Source: Alnus glutinosa
Taxonomy: Eukaryota > Streptophyta > Magnoliopsida > Fagales > Betulaceae
DNA: 64,000 nucleotides
Assembly (NCBI RefSeq): GCF_958979055.1
Contig: NC_084889.1
Location: 3,612,761-3,676,760, forward strand
Direction: 5' to 3'
Shown: in pieces, positions 1-9,580 of the stretch
How positions within the stretch are numbered: the stretch's first letter is position 1
Layout of the letters: every line of letters begins with the position of its first letter
Made by a program: the position numbers and the translations under genes
The notes under the pieces: model-generated
Database searches by the model: none
What the model was told of the DNA's origin: nothing
What the model saw: only the letters and a program-made list of their open reading frames with translations

Positions 1-475
1 TCCCAAGATGGGTGACCTCCTGGGAAGTCTGATATGGGGAGCCAAAAGCGGATAGTATTGTGTCATTGGGGGTGGTGGATCGTTACAGACTATCTCTTGG
101 AGGTCCTTAAAACAGAATTGCATAGCAAGGTTTACTATGGAGTTAAAGTTAGTTGCCTTGGAGAAGGCAGGAACTTAAGATGAATGGCTAAGGAGCTTAT
201 TAATCAGTTGATTTGCCTTTATATACTAATTCAGTTCTATTTGTGTTTTGATTATTGACAGGCTACCATAGCTCAAGCAAGGAGCAAGATCTATAATGAG
301 AAAGTGCACAATATTGTGAGGCAGCTTATTGAGACCAGTATAATGTCCATGGACTTTGTGAGGTCAAAAAGGAATTTGCAAATCCTTTGACCAAGCCACT
401 AGCAAGAAGGCTGGTGAGTAAAGCATCGAGGGGAATAGGACTAATACCCAAATTATGACACTGTGATTGATACCC
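1..475 (+). pseudogene. Copia polyprotein, RNase H 3' end (decayed)
   Basis: The stretch encodes the C-terminal RNase H part of a Ty1/Copia polyprotein. Recognisable pieces are a glycine-rich segment followed by SWKSSKQ-like residues and TMELKLVALEKAG near 85-175, then NIVRQLIETSIMSMDFVRS near 310-370, and NPLTKPLARRLVSKASRGIG near 378-450. Premature stops around 170-260 and a one-base frameshift near 377 break the frame, so it cannot give a functional enzyme. The element enters from the left edge of the window. Its 3' untranslated region runs on to a purine tract at 1030-1038 and then an LTR. The domain assignment is from recognised family motifs. Confidence 0.8.
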
Positions 476-1038
476 AACCTCTGTGATCGGAGATCCCATG
501 AATGAGGTTTAATGGGAAACGAAATCACAAGTGATCATGTTGAGGTACTGTCATTCTATGTTTATCCATTATCTTATTAAGAAGATAGTGATGAGTCCAT
601 CCCTATGGTGTAAGACAGTACAAGATGCAGAGTGATTAAGGATGAGTTTAAAAACTCTTAATGGATCCATAGTCTCTACATATTGGGATGGGGTGTTCCC
701 TGCACACACTCTTGATGGATGCCACCTATGTGAGTGTGGAGGTGGTGCCGCCTCCTATGAGACTAGGGTAGCTAGGTCTCTAGAGCGTTCATGAAACCCA
801 GGGGCGCATGGTCTGTATAAGGCGCCAACCCGCTATAGAACAACCCAATTTTTTTTTGGAGAAAGTTATGTGGGTGATAAGTTTGGTCAACTTGTGAATT
901 TGGTTAAAAGAGTTTAACTCTACCACGATTCATTAATTTCCTACTTATTTATCCTAGGTGTGATTAAAACATTCGGGTACCACATTGATGCATGCTTTCA
1001 ATCTCCTTATATTCTAGTGTTTGTAACATTTGGGGGAT

Positions 1039-1965
1039 TGTTGTAATATGTGTGTTACAAACATTATTTCATTTTTAGCCATCTTTAAATGTTTTACCAT
1101 TTGGTATTAAAATATATTCATGAGTTTTATGGCAAAGGAAAAAATTGATTTACTAAAATATATATTTATGAGTTTTTATTTTGTAACCGTTGGTTATTAA
1201 AAAATTGTTTTTATGACTTTTTGATCTTCAAACATTTTGTCATTATTAAAGTTTATTACTTTTGATTTGTAACGGTTAATAGTTATGAGTCTTATGACCG
1301 TTTGTCATTCATGAGCCTTAAAAGAAAATCTATAATGCTAACATTTTTTGACCGTTTATATAAATTGAGTTCCCAATGCATTTGAGAACAATCTTCTTCT
1401 TATTCTCTTTGAGAAATTCTCTCAAATCTCTCTCTCGATTCTCTCTTTCTCCCTTAGTGTTCTTCTTCTGTTCTTGCAACAGAAATCAGAGCATGGAAGC
1501 TTTGATCTTCCCTCAAATCAATAGCTTTCTTCCTTTCTTGTTGTGCACGATTAGAATCTAAAAGAAGGAAATCAAAGAAGAATAATTGCATCTTCTTCTC
1601 CCTTAGACAGCAGCCTTTGTGTGTCCTTAACGAAGATAGACGCTACAGTCTAATCCTGGGAGGTTGCGTGTCAAGAGATCCGATCACACCGAGTTATACA
1701 CTCCGGGAGGCACGAATCAACCTTTAAGGACAACGCTCTTGCGTGATTCTATAACATTGTGAGATCTTTCCTTAATTTAATTTTAATCTCTTGTACAGTA
1801 TTTATTTTATTATTATTATTATTTCGGATCAATATGGTCTAGTATCAACAATAATTTTTCAATCAATTATTTGTTTAACAATTATTTATTTAATTGTTAA
1901 TTTTCATATTGATATTATTTTATTTCAATAAGAACTTTGTGCACCATCCAAAATTATTTACAACA
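1039..1965 (+). repeat. 3' LTR of the Copia element
   Basis: The LTR begins with TGTTGTAA and ends with the exact inverted match TTACAACA. It lies directly after a purine-rich tract at 1030-1038, as expected for the plus-strand primer. It follows a Copia RNase H coding end in the same orientation. A TATA-like TTATATAAAT lies near 1354-1364. The 5' partner LTR is outside the window, so the target duplication cannot be checked. Length is 927 bp. Confidence 0.75.
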
Positions 1966-2270
1966 CATCATTCCTTAATATCTCGAGTTCGAGATTCAGC
2001 TAGGTGCTGCCATTTTTTGGGGGCCCGTCACCCGGGCATAGCTTGTGATTTAAGGCTATATCCCTGAAGTGGCGTCGGATATGGGGTTGGAGATTAGTTT
2101 GGAGATCCTAACTGGGAATCTAAGCACGGTAATGCTACCACTGTGTGTGAGCTAGCCCGAGATACTATTTGACTATAAGTAAACTAGGATACCTTGATTA
2201 AAAAAAATTAAAAACAAAAAAAAAATCAAATTTCGCCGATTACATTATTAAAGTTTAATTAGTTCAGTTT
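1966..2270. repeat. SINE-like or LTR-adjacent GC-richer block
   Basis: A GC-richer stretch starts with a pol III B-box-like GTTCGAGATTC near 1988 and ends in an A-rich tail near 2198-2226. The arrangement resembles a tRNA-derived SINE, but there is no clear A box or target duplication. The family is not identified. Confidence 0.2.
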
Positions 2271-2338
2271 CAGATAGGTTTTTACATTAGCTTACCGTTT
2301 AATTAATAAACATGCAGCGTGCTCGGAGTACCAAAATT

Positions 2339-2530
2339 CATCTGAATATCCCTAGCTTGAAGCTGCCGTTATCAGTCAACTCAATGCTCGCTTCATGGTG
2401 GAAGAATACGGATTGAAGCTTCGAGTCAGTAATGTAGCGGGTGAGTTTAGGCTTCTTAGTGGCAATGATGTGGTCACGCCATTCCGAGGGTCTTCTTCTT
2501 TTCTCATTGCTGGCTAGGACTTTGGCTGAT
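2339..2530 (-). other. unrecognised exon-like open frame
   Basis: On the minus strand, about 60 codons are open between two stops. The frame is rich in charged and aromatic residues (EWRDHI, KKPKLTRYITDSKLQS, VFFHHEASIEL) and has balanced codon use, unlike the surrounding low-complexity DNA. It has no ATG near its start, so it would be an internal exon or a captured fragment. I do not recognise the family. The adjacent pyrimidine run at 2571-2660 suggests a damaged region. Confidence 0.25.
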
Positions 2531-2570
2531 CATGAGGAGTGACCCCAGCCACTCCTCCCAAGCGTGACCT

Positions 2571-2660
2571 CCTTTTTTTTTTTTTTTTTCTTTTCTTTCC
2601 TCCTCCTCCTCCTCTTCTTCTTCTTCTTTTTTTATTTATTTATTTATTTTTATTTTTTAT
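2571..2660. repeat. pyrimidine microsatellite
   Basis: This is a run of T, then CCT/CTT triplets, then TTTA repeats. It is a simple-sequence tract with no coding content. Confidence 0.8.
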
Positions 2661-2700
2661 CAGCGCGCATGCTATGAAGGGATGGTAATGTAAGATGAAA

Positions 2701-2875
2701 GCAATACTACGCATTTCAAATATTTTTTTTCAAAATTTGGTTCTCAAATGATGTGTCAATCTCATGTGATCTGTTATTTTGATAAATGTGTCATCATCTC
2801 ATAGAATTGTGATACATTATTTGAGAACCAAATTTTAGAAGAAAATTTGAAAAATTTAGCATTTCTCAGGTAAAA
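2701..2875. mobile_element. MITE with long inverted repeats
   Basis: The left arm contains AAAATTTGGTTCTCAAATGA and the right arm contains its near-complement TTATTTGAGAACCAAATTTT. The arms are about 50-60 bp around a short loop. No coding capacity is present. The target duplication is not clear, so the superfamily is open. Confidence 0.6.
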
Positions 2876-2879
2876 TATA

Positions 2880-3557
2880 TATTTGGTGTGAACTTTAATT
2901 GTAATATGGCTCTATTAAATAAGTGGGCCTTTAATTGTATATATAGGTTAGTGGGCTATTAGTTTAGTTAACCAGCAATGGGTTGTTAGTTTGTTAGAGC
3001 ACTAGTCGTAGTTTTCTTTAAACTTTTTTTGATTTCCTATTTAAATGCATTCCACAATAGCTTTCCTTATACTTTTCTTATATCATTTAAGTATTGTTTA
3101 AATTAAATTCTAAGAGAAAGAGATGAAAGAGAAATTGTTAAAATATTGTTTTTCAAATACTTGTTAGACGAATGATAGAGGAAAGAGAAAGTTTTTTATA
3201 TTAAAATAATGCAAAGAGAACCACTTTTGCTTCCCTAAATGTAGGGTACAACTTTTGATTCCTTTGGTATTTCTTTAATTTATGGTACAATAATGGAATC
3301 TGATTCAAGTGAGTTTTTAAGAGTTTTACCTACATGTAAGAAAGGGAATGAAATTTAGAGAATTTGCTGCTAGTGCTCTAAGAGGGGGTTTATAAGCATA
3401 ACCAGTGATATGGTCGAGGCAGGGAAGATCATTAGTCTAAAATTGTAATATGTTCTTGGAGCTAGTTGAGCTCAAATCAGTTAATTGTAGGTTCAGGTTC
3501 CTCGTAAACCTCAGTATCAATTCAAGTGGAATTAAGCCATGCAAAAGTATTCGCAAC
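2880..3557. repeat. relic LTR-like sequence, interrupted
   Basis: The segments around 2900-2990 and 3383-3540 resemble those at about 59090-59210 and 60690-60830 (shared strings such as GGGCTATTAGTT and TTCTTGGAGC). Both loci look like the same degenerate LTR family, each split by a later insertion. This copy is broken by the inverted-repeat element at 2997-3378 and by the poly(A) element starting at 3572. No matching partner LTR was found nearby, so the call rests on partial similarity only. Confidence 0.3.
2997..3378. mobile_element. non-autonomous TIR element
   Basis: The ends are GAGCACTAGTCG at left and, inverted, GCTGCTAGTGCTC at right. The flanking trinucleotides are TTA and TAA. The 382-bp AT-rich interior has no coding sequence. 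Size, TIR and TA-rich flank fit a PIF/Harbinger-like MITE. The flanks are not an exact direct repeat. Confidence 0.45.
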
Positions 3558-3571
3558 AGGATCAGGAGCTT

Positions 3572-4585
3572 CTTTTCTTTTTTTCTTTTTTTTTTTGAAC
3601 ATGCAGCATGTGCTACATTAAAAGCTAAACAAAGCCATCAGGCATTACAGAGATAGACTAGAGGTACAAAGAAACCTCTACATCCTAAGTCAGAACCAGG
3701 TCTGCCTTAAAAGCAGCTGCCTAAACTAATACACAAAAATTACAAGGACACTCCTTAAAGCCTCTCCTTACACAGACACCAAATAGCCTAGTAAAATTTG
3801 TGCATTACATAGACAAACTGTGAAAACAAAGCAACAAGAGAATATACAACACCAAAAAACCAACACAGCAAGCGTCAAAGAAAAGGACCACTGCCTAAAC
3901 AGAGATGGCGCGTGCGAAACACGCGCCGTCCCCCGAGGCACCCCACACAGCAAACAACCACCGCCAACGACCAACCACCACCAACTAGGGCCTGAAATAA
4001 ATGGCGTGACCCACACGCGCCTACCAAAGAAAGAAGTCATTCTCAACGTGCAGACCACGCGCTGGGAAGAACGAGCGGCAAGACCACCAGCTTGAGTCGG
4101 CCGAACCAGATGGCGACAGTGAATGCAAATGGGAAGCTCGTGTCATAAGGAACTCAGTAGAAAATAACAAATCTAGCACAGAAAACAAACCGTGAGCATG
4201 GCAAGAGATTCACCGGAGACACGAAGAAGAAGCGGCCGATCCTCCAAACCAACACTGCATGTAGGCTTTTCGGTCAGAAAAAAGAAAACAAGAACATAAA
4301 CTCCTCAACCCAAAAGGGTTAGGAGGACAAAACCTCCACCGGAACAAGTCCGGGAGGAAACAAAACTCCCGGCCCTAACAGCAGGGAGAAGAACTACCCT
4401 CCAATGGAACGAGCCATGGAGGAACAAAATCCTCCTAGAGGCTAGGAGGGCCAAAGACCGGGAGGAGGAAGGCAGGGAGCCTCCCACCCCCGGCAAGCAT
4501 GCATGCTAAAACGGAAGCTTTCTCTCTCTAGAAGATTCTGGAGTTTCTCTCTCTAGAAAGAGCCAAACGTGCGTGTGATCCTGTT
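3572..4585 (-). mobile_element. poly(A)-tailed non-LTR element, minus strand
   Basis: Read on the minus strand, this 1-kb element starts near 4585, is GC-richer than its surroundings and ends in a poly(A) tail (T run at 3579-3596). It is bounded by near-identical 14-bp direct repeats, AGGATCAGGAGCTT at 3558-3571 and AGGATCCGGAGCTT at 4586-4599, the signature of target-primed insertion. It shares the 3'-terminal CATGCTG/ATGTTC-A(n) pattern and CTCTC-rich 5' part with the plus-strand element at 16936-17905. Open frames inside (for example 3768-4058 minus) are low-complexity and unrecognised. It is probably a non-autonomous LINE derivative. Confidence 0.65.
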
Positions 4586-4599
4586 AGGATCCGGAGCTT

Positions 4600-5370
4600 A
4601 TTTGCAATGATTGACAATGGTCGTCACAAATAAGAATTCTTATTAGCGACGATACGTACTTATGTTGTCACTAATAATATAAATAATTAATATTTTAACA
4701 CGTATTAGTAATGACAATGTAGTGGTTGATGTTTGATGAGTTTTTATGAAATTTAAAAAACAAACTAAAATTCACATCAGATATATACAGTACTGGTCGG
4801 TAATGATTTTTTTTTTTTTTTTTTTAATTTTATGAAATTTACATCAGCATTGTCGTCGCTGATTAATTAATATGAAATTGAAAAACAAATTAAAATTCCC
4901 ATTATCGACGACTGTACGTAGCTAGTCTCATTTGTGTTTCAAGTTATGCAGCTTCTATTTTTCTGCTCTTGGTGTATATCTAATTTGGATTCCAGGTAGC
5001 ATGCTGGCAAAATCTTTCTGCAACGTTGCGTTAAAAAAGCCAATCACGACATAAAAAGCTTCAATTGCTTAAAATATCTTCTTACAGTATCATAGTTAAA
5101 TGATGTTGTTATAATATAAATTAAATGGTTAAATTCATATTTTTTTTTATTAAATTAAACTTATAAGAAAGTAATGATTTTATATACCAACATAAAAGAG
5201 ATTTTGAATTTAAACTCTTTCTTACGCTTACAAAAACAATAAATTTCTCCCAATCCACTTCAAAGAAAATCTGTCTCAACCCTTAAAACTTTTTACCGAA
5301 TCAAATTTTATATATATAAAAATAAAAAAATAAAAACCGATGCAGCTCGATTGGTTTGGCTGAGTAGTAG
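4600..5370. other. non-coding AT-rich DNA
   Basis: No gene is seen. The part at 4600-4930 repeats short GTCGTC/GACGAC motifs in both orientations (for example near 4629, 4658, 4851 and 4908), which resembles the subterminal region of a DNA transposon, but no ends could be fixed. The rest is AT-rich. Confidence 0.4.
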
Positions 5371-5389
5371 TCAAAACCACAAAGGATGA

Positions 5390-6215
5390 TGTGTCCTCCG
5401 ACTTTTTAATTTGTAAGTCATTGTCAATATGTCAGCATTGCTAATTTAAGGGAGGCCTAGGAACTGGTCGCCGTGTATGACCTCATACTCATCATAATTC
5501 TCTTCTAGATCTTTATACAAATATTGCTTGCGATTCTTTCGTATATTATCATTATTCACTTATTAAATTATTAGCCTGAATGATGGAATATTTACCAGGG
5601 ATTGCGTGCAACATGCAGAACCATACCTCGCTCTTCTCCTCAAACCTCCATTGTCAACATAGAAGTATGCTATTTCATCTTTTACAACTTTCATGGCAAG
5701 TATCCTTGTGTCCTTGTCGAGATAAGAATTATAACCATTCAAGAAATAAGAGTTATAAAATGATGTGTGTAAATTATTGTTATAAATGTAGAATTAGAAG
5801 AGACGTATAACGTTTAGATTTTTTCTTTTTCTTTTTCTTTTTCTTTTTTTTTTATAAATAAAATTTTATATACAATCAAATGATCAATAAAAAATGTAAG
5901 AAAAAAAATAATAAAGCTTTAACGTGTGTATATAATCTATAGACCAAACCACTTTAATTTTCTGTGTCTTTTATTCTCATCTCTATCATTCAATTATGTG
6001 ATCAGCTTACACTCCTTGCCTTTTTTCTATTCCTCTTCTTCCTATTATGGATATTAAGAAGAGCCTAAATTACTGCTCGTAAAACAACACTTCCACCAGA
6101 AGCTGGTGGCGCATGGCCTTTGATCGTCCACCTCTACTAATTACGAGGGACAAAACCAGCCCATTTAGCATTGGGTAAGATGACCGATAAGTATGGATCA
6201 AATTTTCATGTCCAA
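5390..6215 (+). pseudogene. CYP82-type P450 pseudogene (5' fragment)
   Basis: The upstream part (5390-5660) is homologous to the promoters of the complete genes downstream. The start codon context at 5667 (AGTATGCTATTTC) matches that of the fifth gene. About 40 bp later the similarity is broken by roughly 300 bp of AT-rich DNA, and exon 1 resumes near 6010. There it encodes the end of the membrane anchor, the PPEAGG hinge and the GTKPAH and DKYGS segments, with in-frame stops in the anchor and again just before the LRGTKP segment. Similarity ends near 6215, so most of exon 1, the intron and exon 2 with the haem site are missing. The TATA-like site of the intact copies is changed to AATATTTA. 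The bases shared with gene 5 (ACTGCTCGT) place it in that lineage rather than with genes 1-4. Confidence 0.85.
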
Positions 6216-6440
6216 GTTTTGTTAATATATTATTTTCAATAGATAATATGATTAATTTAATTTATTTTTCTTTTTAAGATTAACAATTGTAAGCAGGATT
6301 TTACTAGTTGTTTACTAAAATCAACAACACATTATCAAAACTCTTAACAACGACCAACTAAAATCAATAGCTTTATTAGTAAGTATAACATATAAAATAT
6401 GAAGGAAATAAAGAATGACAGAACCAAGAAGCAAAATATT

Positions 6441-6705
6441 AGGAACTGTTTGGCAACCAATTGTAAAATTTTCAATTTTCTTTTCGCTTCTCTAAAAAAA
6501 AATCAAATAAAAAACATTCTAATTTTTTTTCACTTTTTACATCAAATCAATAATTTTTTATTAATATTCAAATAAAAAAATCCACTACAAAACAAAACTG
6601 TTTCACTTTTCCATAAAACATTCACAAATTTTATATTACATCAATAACTTTTTACTACTGTTCAAATAAATATTCCATTTCACACTTACTTACCAAACAG
6701 CTCCT
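6441..6705. mobile_element. MITE, PIF/Harbinger-like ends
   Basis: The ends are AGGAACTGTTTGGCAA at left and, inverted, TACCAAACAGCTCCT at right. The CTGTTTGG core is typical of PIF/Harbinger-type MITEs. The 265-bp interior is AT-rich with internal repeats and no open frame of note. Confidence 0.6.
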
Positions 6706-6984
6706 AAAAGTGATGAAATAAAATAAGAGAAAAAATATATATATAAAAAGAAAGTGAGCCATGCTTTAGTTTAAAATTGTTTTTAAGACTTTTATGAAGT
6801 GATGAAATATTTCTTAAAATTCTAGTCCATGAGGGGAACCACGTTTTTTTTGCAAAGGAGGGCGAATTTACGCGAACATGAATGACGGTGATGATGAAGA
6901 GTTGAACTTTTTATCGATCCTATGAAAATGTATCTGATTTTTATTTAATTTAATGAGAATTAACGTTAGATATTTGAAATTCTT

Positions 6985-7250
6985 TGTCGTGATGTGCGAA
7001 GTTCAGGTATAATAGTCACCTGAAGCAACAGGGTCAATTAAGTGCATGAATTGAATTGATCAGAATGGAAATATATATAGAAAACGTAGATAGAGATCGA
7101 TCTCAAGTAATAGTGAAGACATTGTTTGTCATATGCGAAGTTCAGGTATAGTAATGAATAATGAACACCTGAAGCTACGGAGTCAATTAAGTGCATGAAT
7201 TGAATTGAGATTGGAAATCTAGAAAAAAGTAGAATGATCTCAAGTCATGT
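6985..7250. repeat. direct tandem duplication, period about 140 bp
   Basis: Two copies share GCGAAGTTCAGGTATA near 6996 and 7136, and GTCAATTAAGTGCATGAATT downstream in each. They differ by small indels. The sequence is non-coding and belongs to the spacer between the P450 pseudogene and the DUF247-like relic. Confidence 0.7.
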
Positions 7251-7289
7251 TCAAAATGGCGTGTCAATTGTCATCTTGGAAGGGGGGAC

Positions 7290-7807
7290 GATATTAGCGA
7301 ATGGGGAATAAACTCTTCGTTTGAAACCCCTTAATTAATAGTATGGACGTACGTACTTGGATGGAGTTTTCTAGATGATCCATTTTTTCTCTAAGTGCTT
7401 TCACATCCTCCTCAGTGTCAATAACGCCATGCGTAAAAACCAATGGCCCTGATGCATTTGAGCCTTCGTATGCTACTAAGTTTCTCAAAATCACCTCCGT
7501 GTTAACATCTTAAGCAATGGTGGAAAGGTAAAATGTGGAGGTTTTTACGTCAAAAGCAATGGTTGGGATGATTTTGAGAGCTCAGTCGACACAGAAGGGA
7601 TTTGTAATTATTTCCTCTTTCGAATGGCCGTCTGCTGATGTTTTTGTTTGACCTTGAAATCCCATTTTCTGGCTTGGCTAGCTTCTTACTCCATGTGTTC
7701 TTCATGTTTGGAGAAAACCAAGTACCATTTGTGGATTTTGAGAGCTCGTGATTCACAGAAAGGATTCGGTCGTCTGCTGATGTTATTGTTTGACCTTTAT
7801 TTCTCAT
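7290..7807 (-). pseudogene. DUF247 (UPF0481)-like relic, unit 0
   Basis: On the minus strand the fragment reads MILRNLVAYEGSNASG followed by GVIDTEEDVKALREK (about 7340-7494). This resembles the DUF247 central motif, in which an (L)FRNLIAYEQ segment precedes a D-x-L-I-(N/D)T-x-E-D-V segment. A second part (7550-7807) is homologous to the start of the fragment in units 1-4 and includes a short internal duplication. The frames are broken and neither the N- nor C-terminal domain is present. DUF247 proteins are plant-specific and membrane-associated with mostly unknown roles. The call rests on motif resemblance. Confidence 0.5.
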
Positions 7808-7810
7808 GCA

Positions 7811-8163
7811 TGCTCACCTAGTTTTAAAATTTGTCCGTTGTCCCTTTTACCTTTTTCTTTGTGCTGACAACGTTTCCTTCCTCAAATTATAACCATTTTT
7901 CAACTTTTCCTAATATTTCAATTTTTGGAAACTCTCTTAATTTATCAATATATATCATTGGGGTTAAAATATTTTCCGATCCATAATGCAAAAAAAAAAT
8001 CTCTAAAATAATAAATGATTCGACTTTTTTTTTTCTTTTTCTATATATATATTTTGAATCTTAGCAGGGCCGCAGGGGGTATATTGCAATCCAAACAATA
8101 AATTAGGAAAACATTGTAAAAATCAAAATATTAAAATATATTACAAAACTCCAAAACGGAGCT

Positions 8164-8202
<39 letters not shown>

Positions 8203-8880
8203 CGTTGCTTTCTACTTTGTTTCTAGCGGAGATGGTTTATTATTTTTGTGGCTTTTGTGAAGCAGTTGAGCGTTGAAAAGTTTGTGTGGAATTATTAAAG
8301 AAAGGGTTGGATCAGATTTACGTAACTTTACTAGCTATGTACTTATAAAAATAAAAATAAAAAAATAAAAAAATAAAAAAACTTTACTAGCCAGGTGATC
8401 GACATCAATTAAGCAGGATACATTGTGGGCTCGATAAATTTTATTTTGAACCTTAAGACAATAAATTTAAGTAGAGCTTCTTTTATATATATATAATTTT
8501 AAATTATTCCTTCGCTTTTTTCTTTAATTTTTTTCAAACAACATGCATAATTCATATATACTACTAGACATTTAATTTCAACCGATGATATATTTTGTGT
8601 TGAGCTACGTATAGTTTTTTTTGTGTAGAATTTAATTTGAACAAAACAAAATTTACTTTATTTTAAAAATTATTTTAATGAACGAACTTAAACAACGCCC
8701 ATGTAATAAAAACTACTTAATAAAAAAAAAAAAAAAAAAAAAAAGGCATCTTGCAATGATTGAAAAAGAAAAAAAAGGCATCTTGCAATGATTGAACTTA
8801 GACAACGGCCCATGTAAGAAAAAGAAAAAAAAGGACTACTTAATAAAAATAATACCATTTTGAATATAAAACAGTCTAAG
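7811..8880. other. AT-rich spacer with homopolymer tracts
   Basis: No gene is seen. It holds a T run at about 8168-8199, A runs near 8721-8744, and short imperfect repeats of ACAACGGCCCATGTAA near 8692, 8811 and 8881. The part at 8200-8300 is homologous to the spacer after each DUF247-like relic (TTGCTTTCTACTTTGTTTC, GAAGCAGTTGAGCGTTGAAA). Confidence 0.6.
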
Positions 8881-8882
8881 AC

Positions 8883-9169
8883 AACGGCCCATGTAATAAC
8901 CCCTCCCCTCTCCTTATATGGGAGAAATTTTTTTGTTTCGTAAAAGTAAAAAGTAATTGATACGATATAAAATAAAAATAATTTGTATGAGAAAATGAAA
9001 AAAAAAATTATTGTAATGGGTTTTTTTTTTTATTTAAATAATAATAAAAAATTGTTAATGTGATATAAAAAATAAAAAAAAGTTAAAAAATATTTTGAAA
9101 TTATATTTATTTGGAAGATGTGAAAATAAGAGGGGATGAGGGGCCGAGTGGGTTATTAAACTGGCCGTT
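8883..9169. mobile_element. MITE with about 40-bp inverted ends
   Basis: The left end AACGGCCCATGTAATAACCC pairs with the right end GGGTTATTAAACTGGCCGTT, continuing into CCTCCCCTCTCC and AAGAGGGGATGAGG. The interior is AT-rich and non-coding. The target duplication is not resolved. Confidence 0.55.
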
Positions 9170-9204
9170 ACATTCTCGTCTTTATCCTGACAGTACAGTA
9201 CACC

Positions 9205-9262
9205 CCTATGCAGAAGTTTGTTCTTTCTTCAAGCGTGCTCTACAACTTTCACGGCCAGCATC
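9205..9262 (+). pseudogene. short CYP82 exon 1 fragment
   Basis: The string starting ATGCAGAAGTTTGTTC and containing GCTCTACAACTTTCAC is related to the first 50-60 bp of the P450 first exons. It is followed by unrelated DNA and then by the promoter of the first gene. It is most simply a remnant of an unequal exchange between gene 5' ends. Confidence 0.45.
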
Positions 9263-9309
9263 CTGATGATGTAGAAGAAATTTTATATGAAGAAGTGACG
9301 ATGAAGAAA

Positions 9310-9580
9310 GGGACTAAACTTTGGTCTAATTCTTCAAGGATGTGTCCTCTGACTTTTTGTAAGCAGGCCATTGTCAATATGTCATTATTGTTAATTTACT
9401 AGTCCGCGTGCATGACCTCATCACACTCATCAAAATTTTTCTTTATACAATTAATTTGCTATTTTTTCGTATATTATCATTATTCACGTATTGAATTATC
9501 AGCCTGGATTATTGAATATATACCAGGGATTGCGCGCAACAGACCATACCTCTTCTCCTCAAACCTGGCCTCCATCGTCC
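9310..9580 (+). promoter_or_regulatory. promoter region of CYP82 gene 1
   Basis: The region is homologous to the upstream regions of all other copies (shared CCTCTGACTTTTTGTAAGC, CGTATATTATCATTATTCAC and TGACCTCA blocks). A TATA-like GAATATATACC lies at about 9514-9524, about 60 bp before the chosen ATG. Confidence 0.5.
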
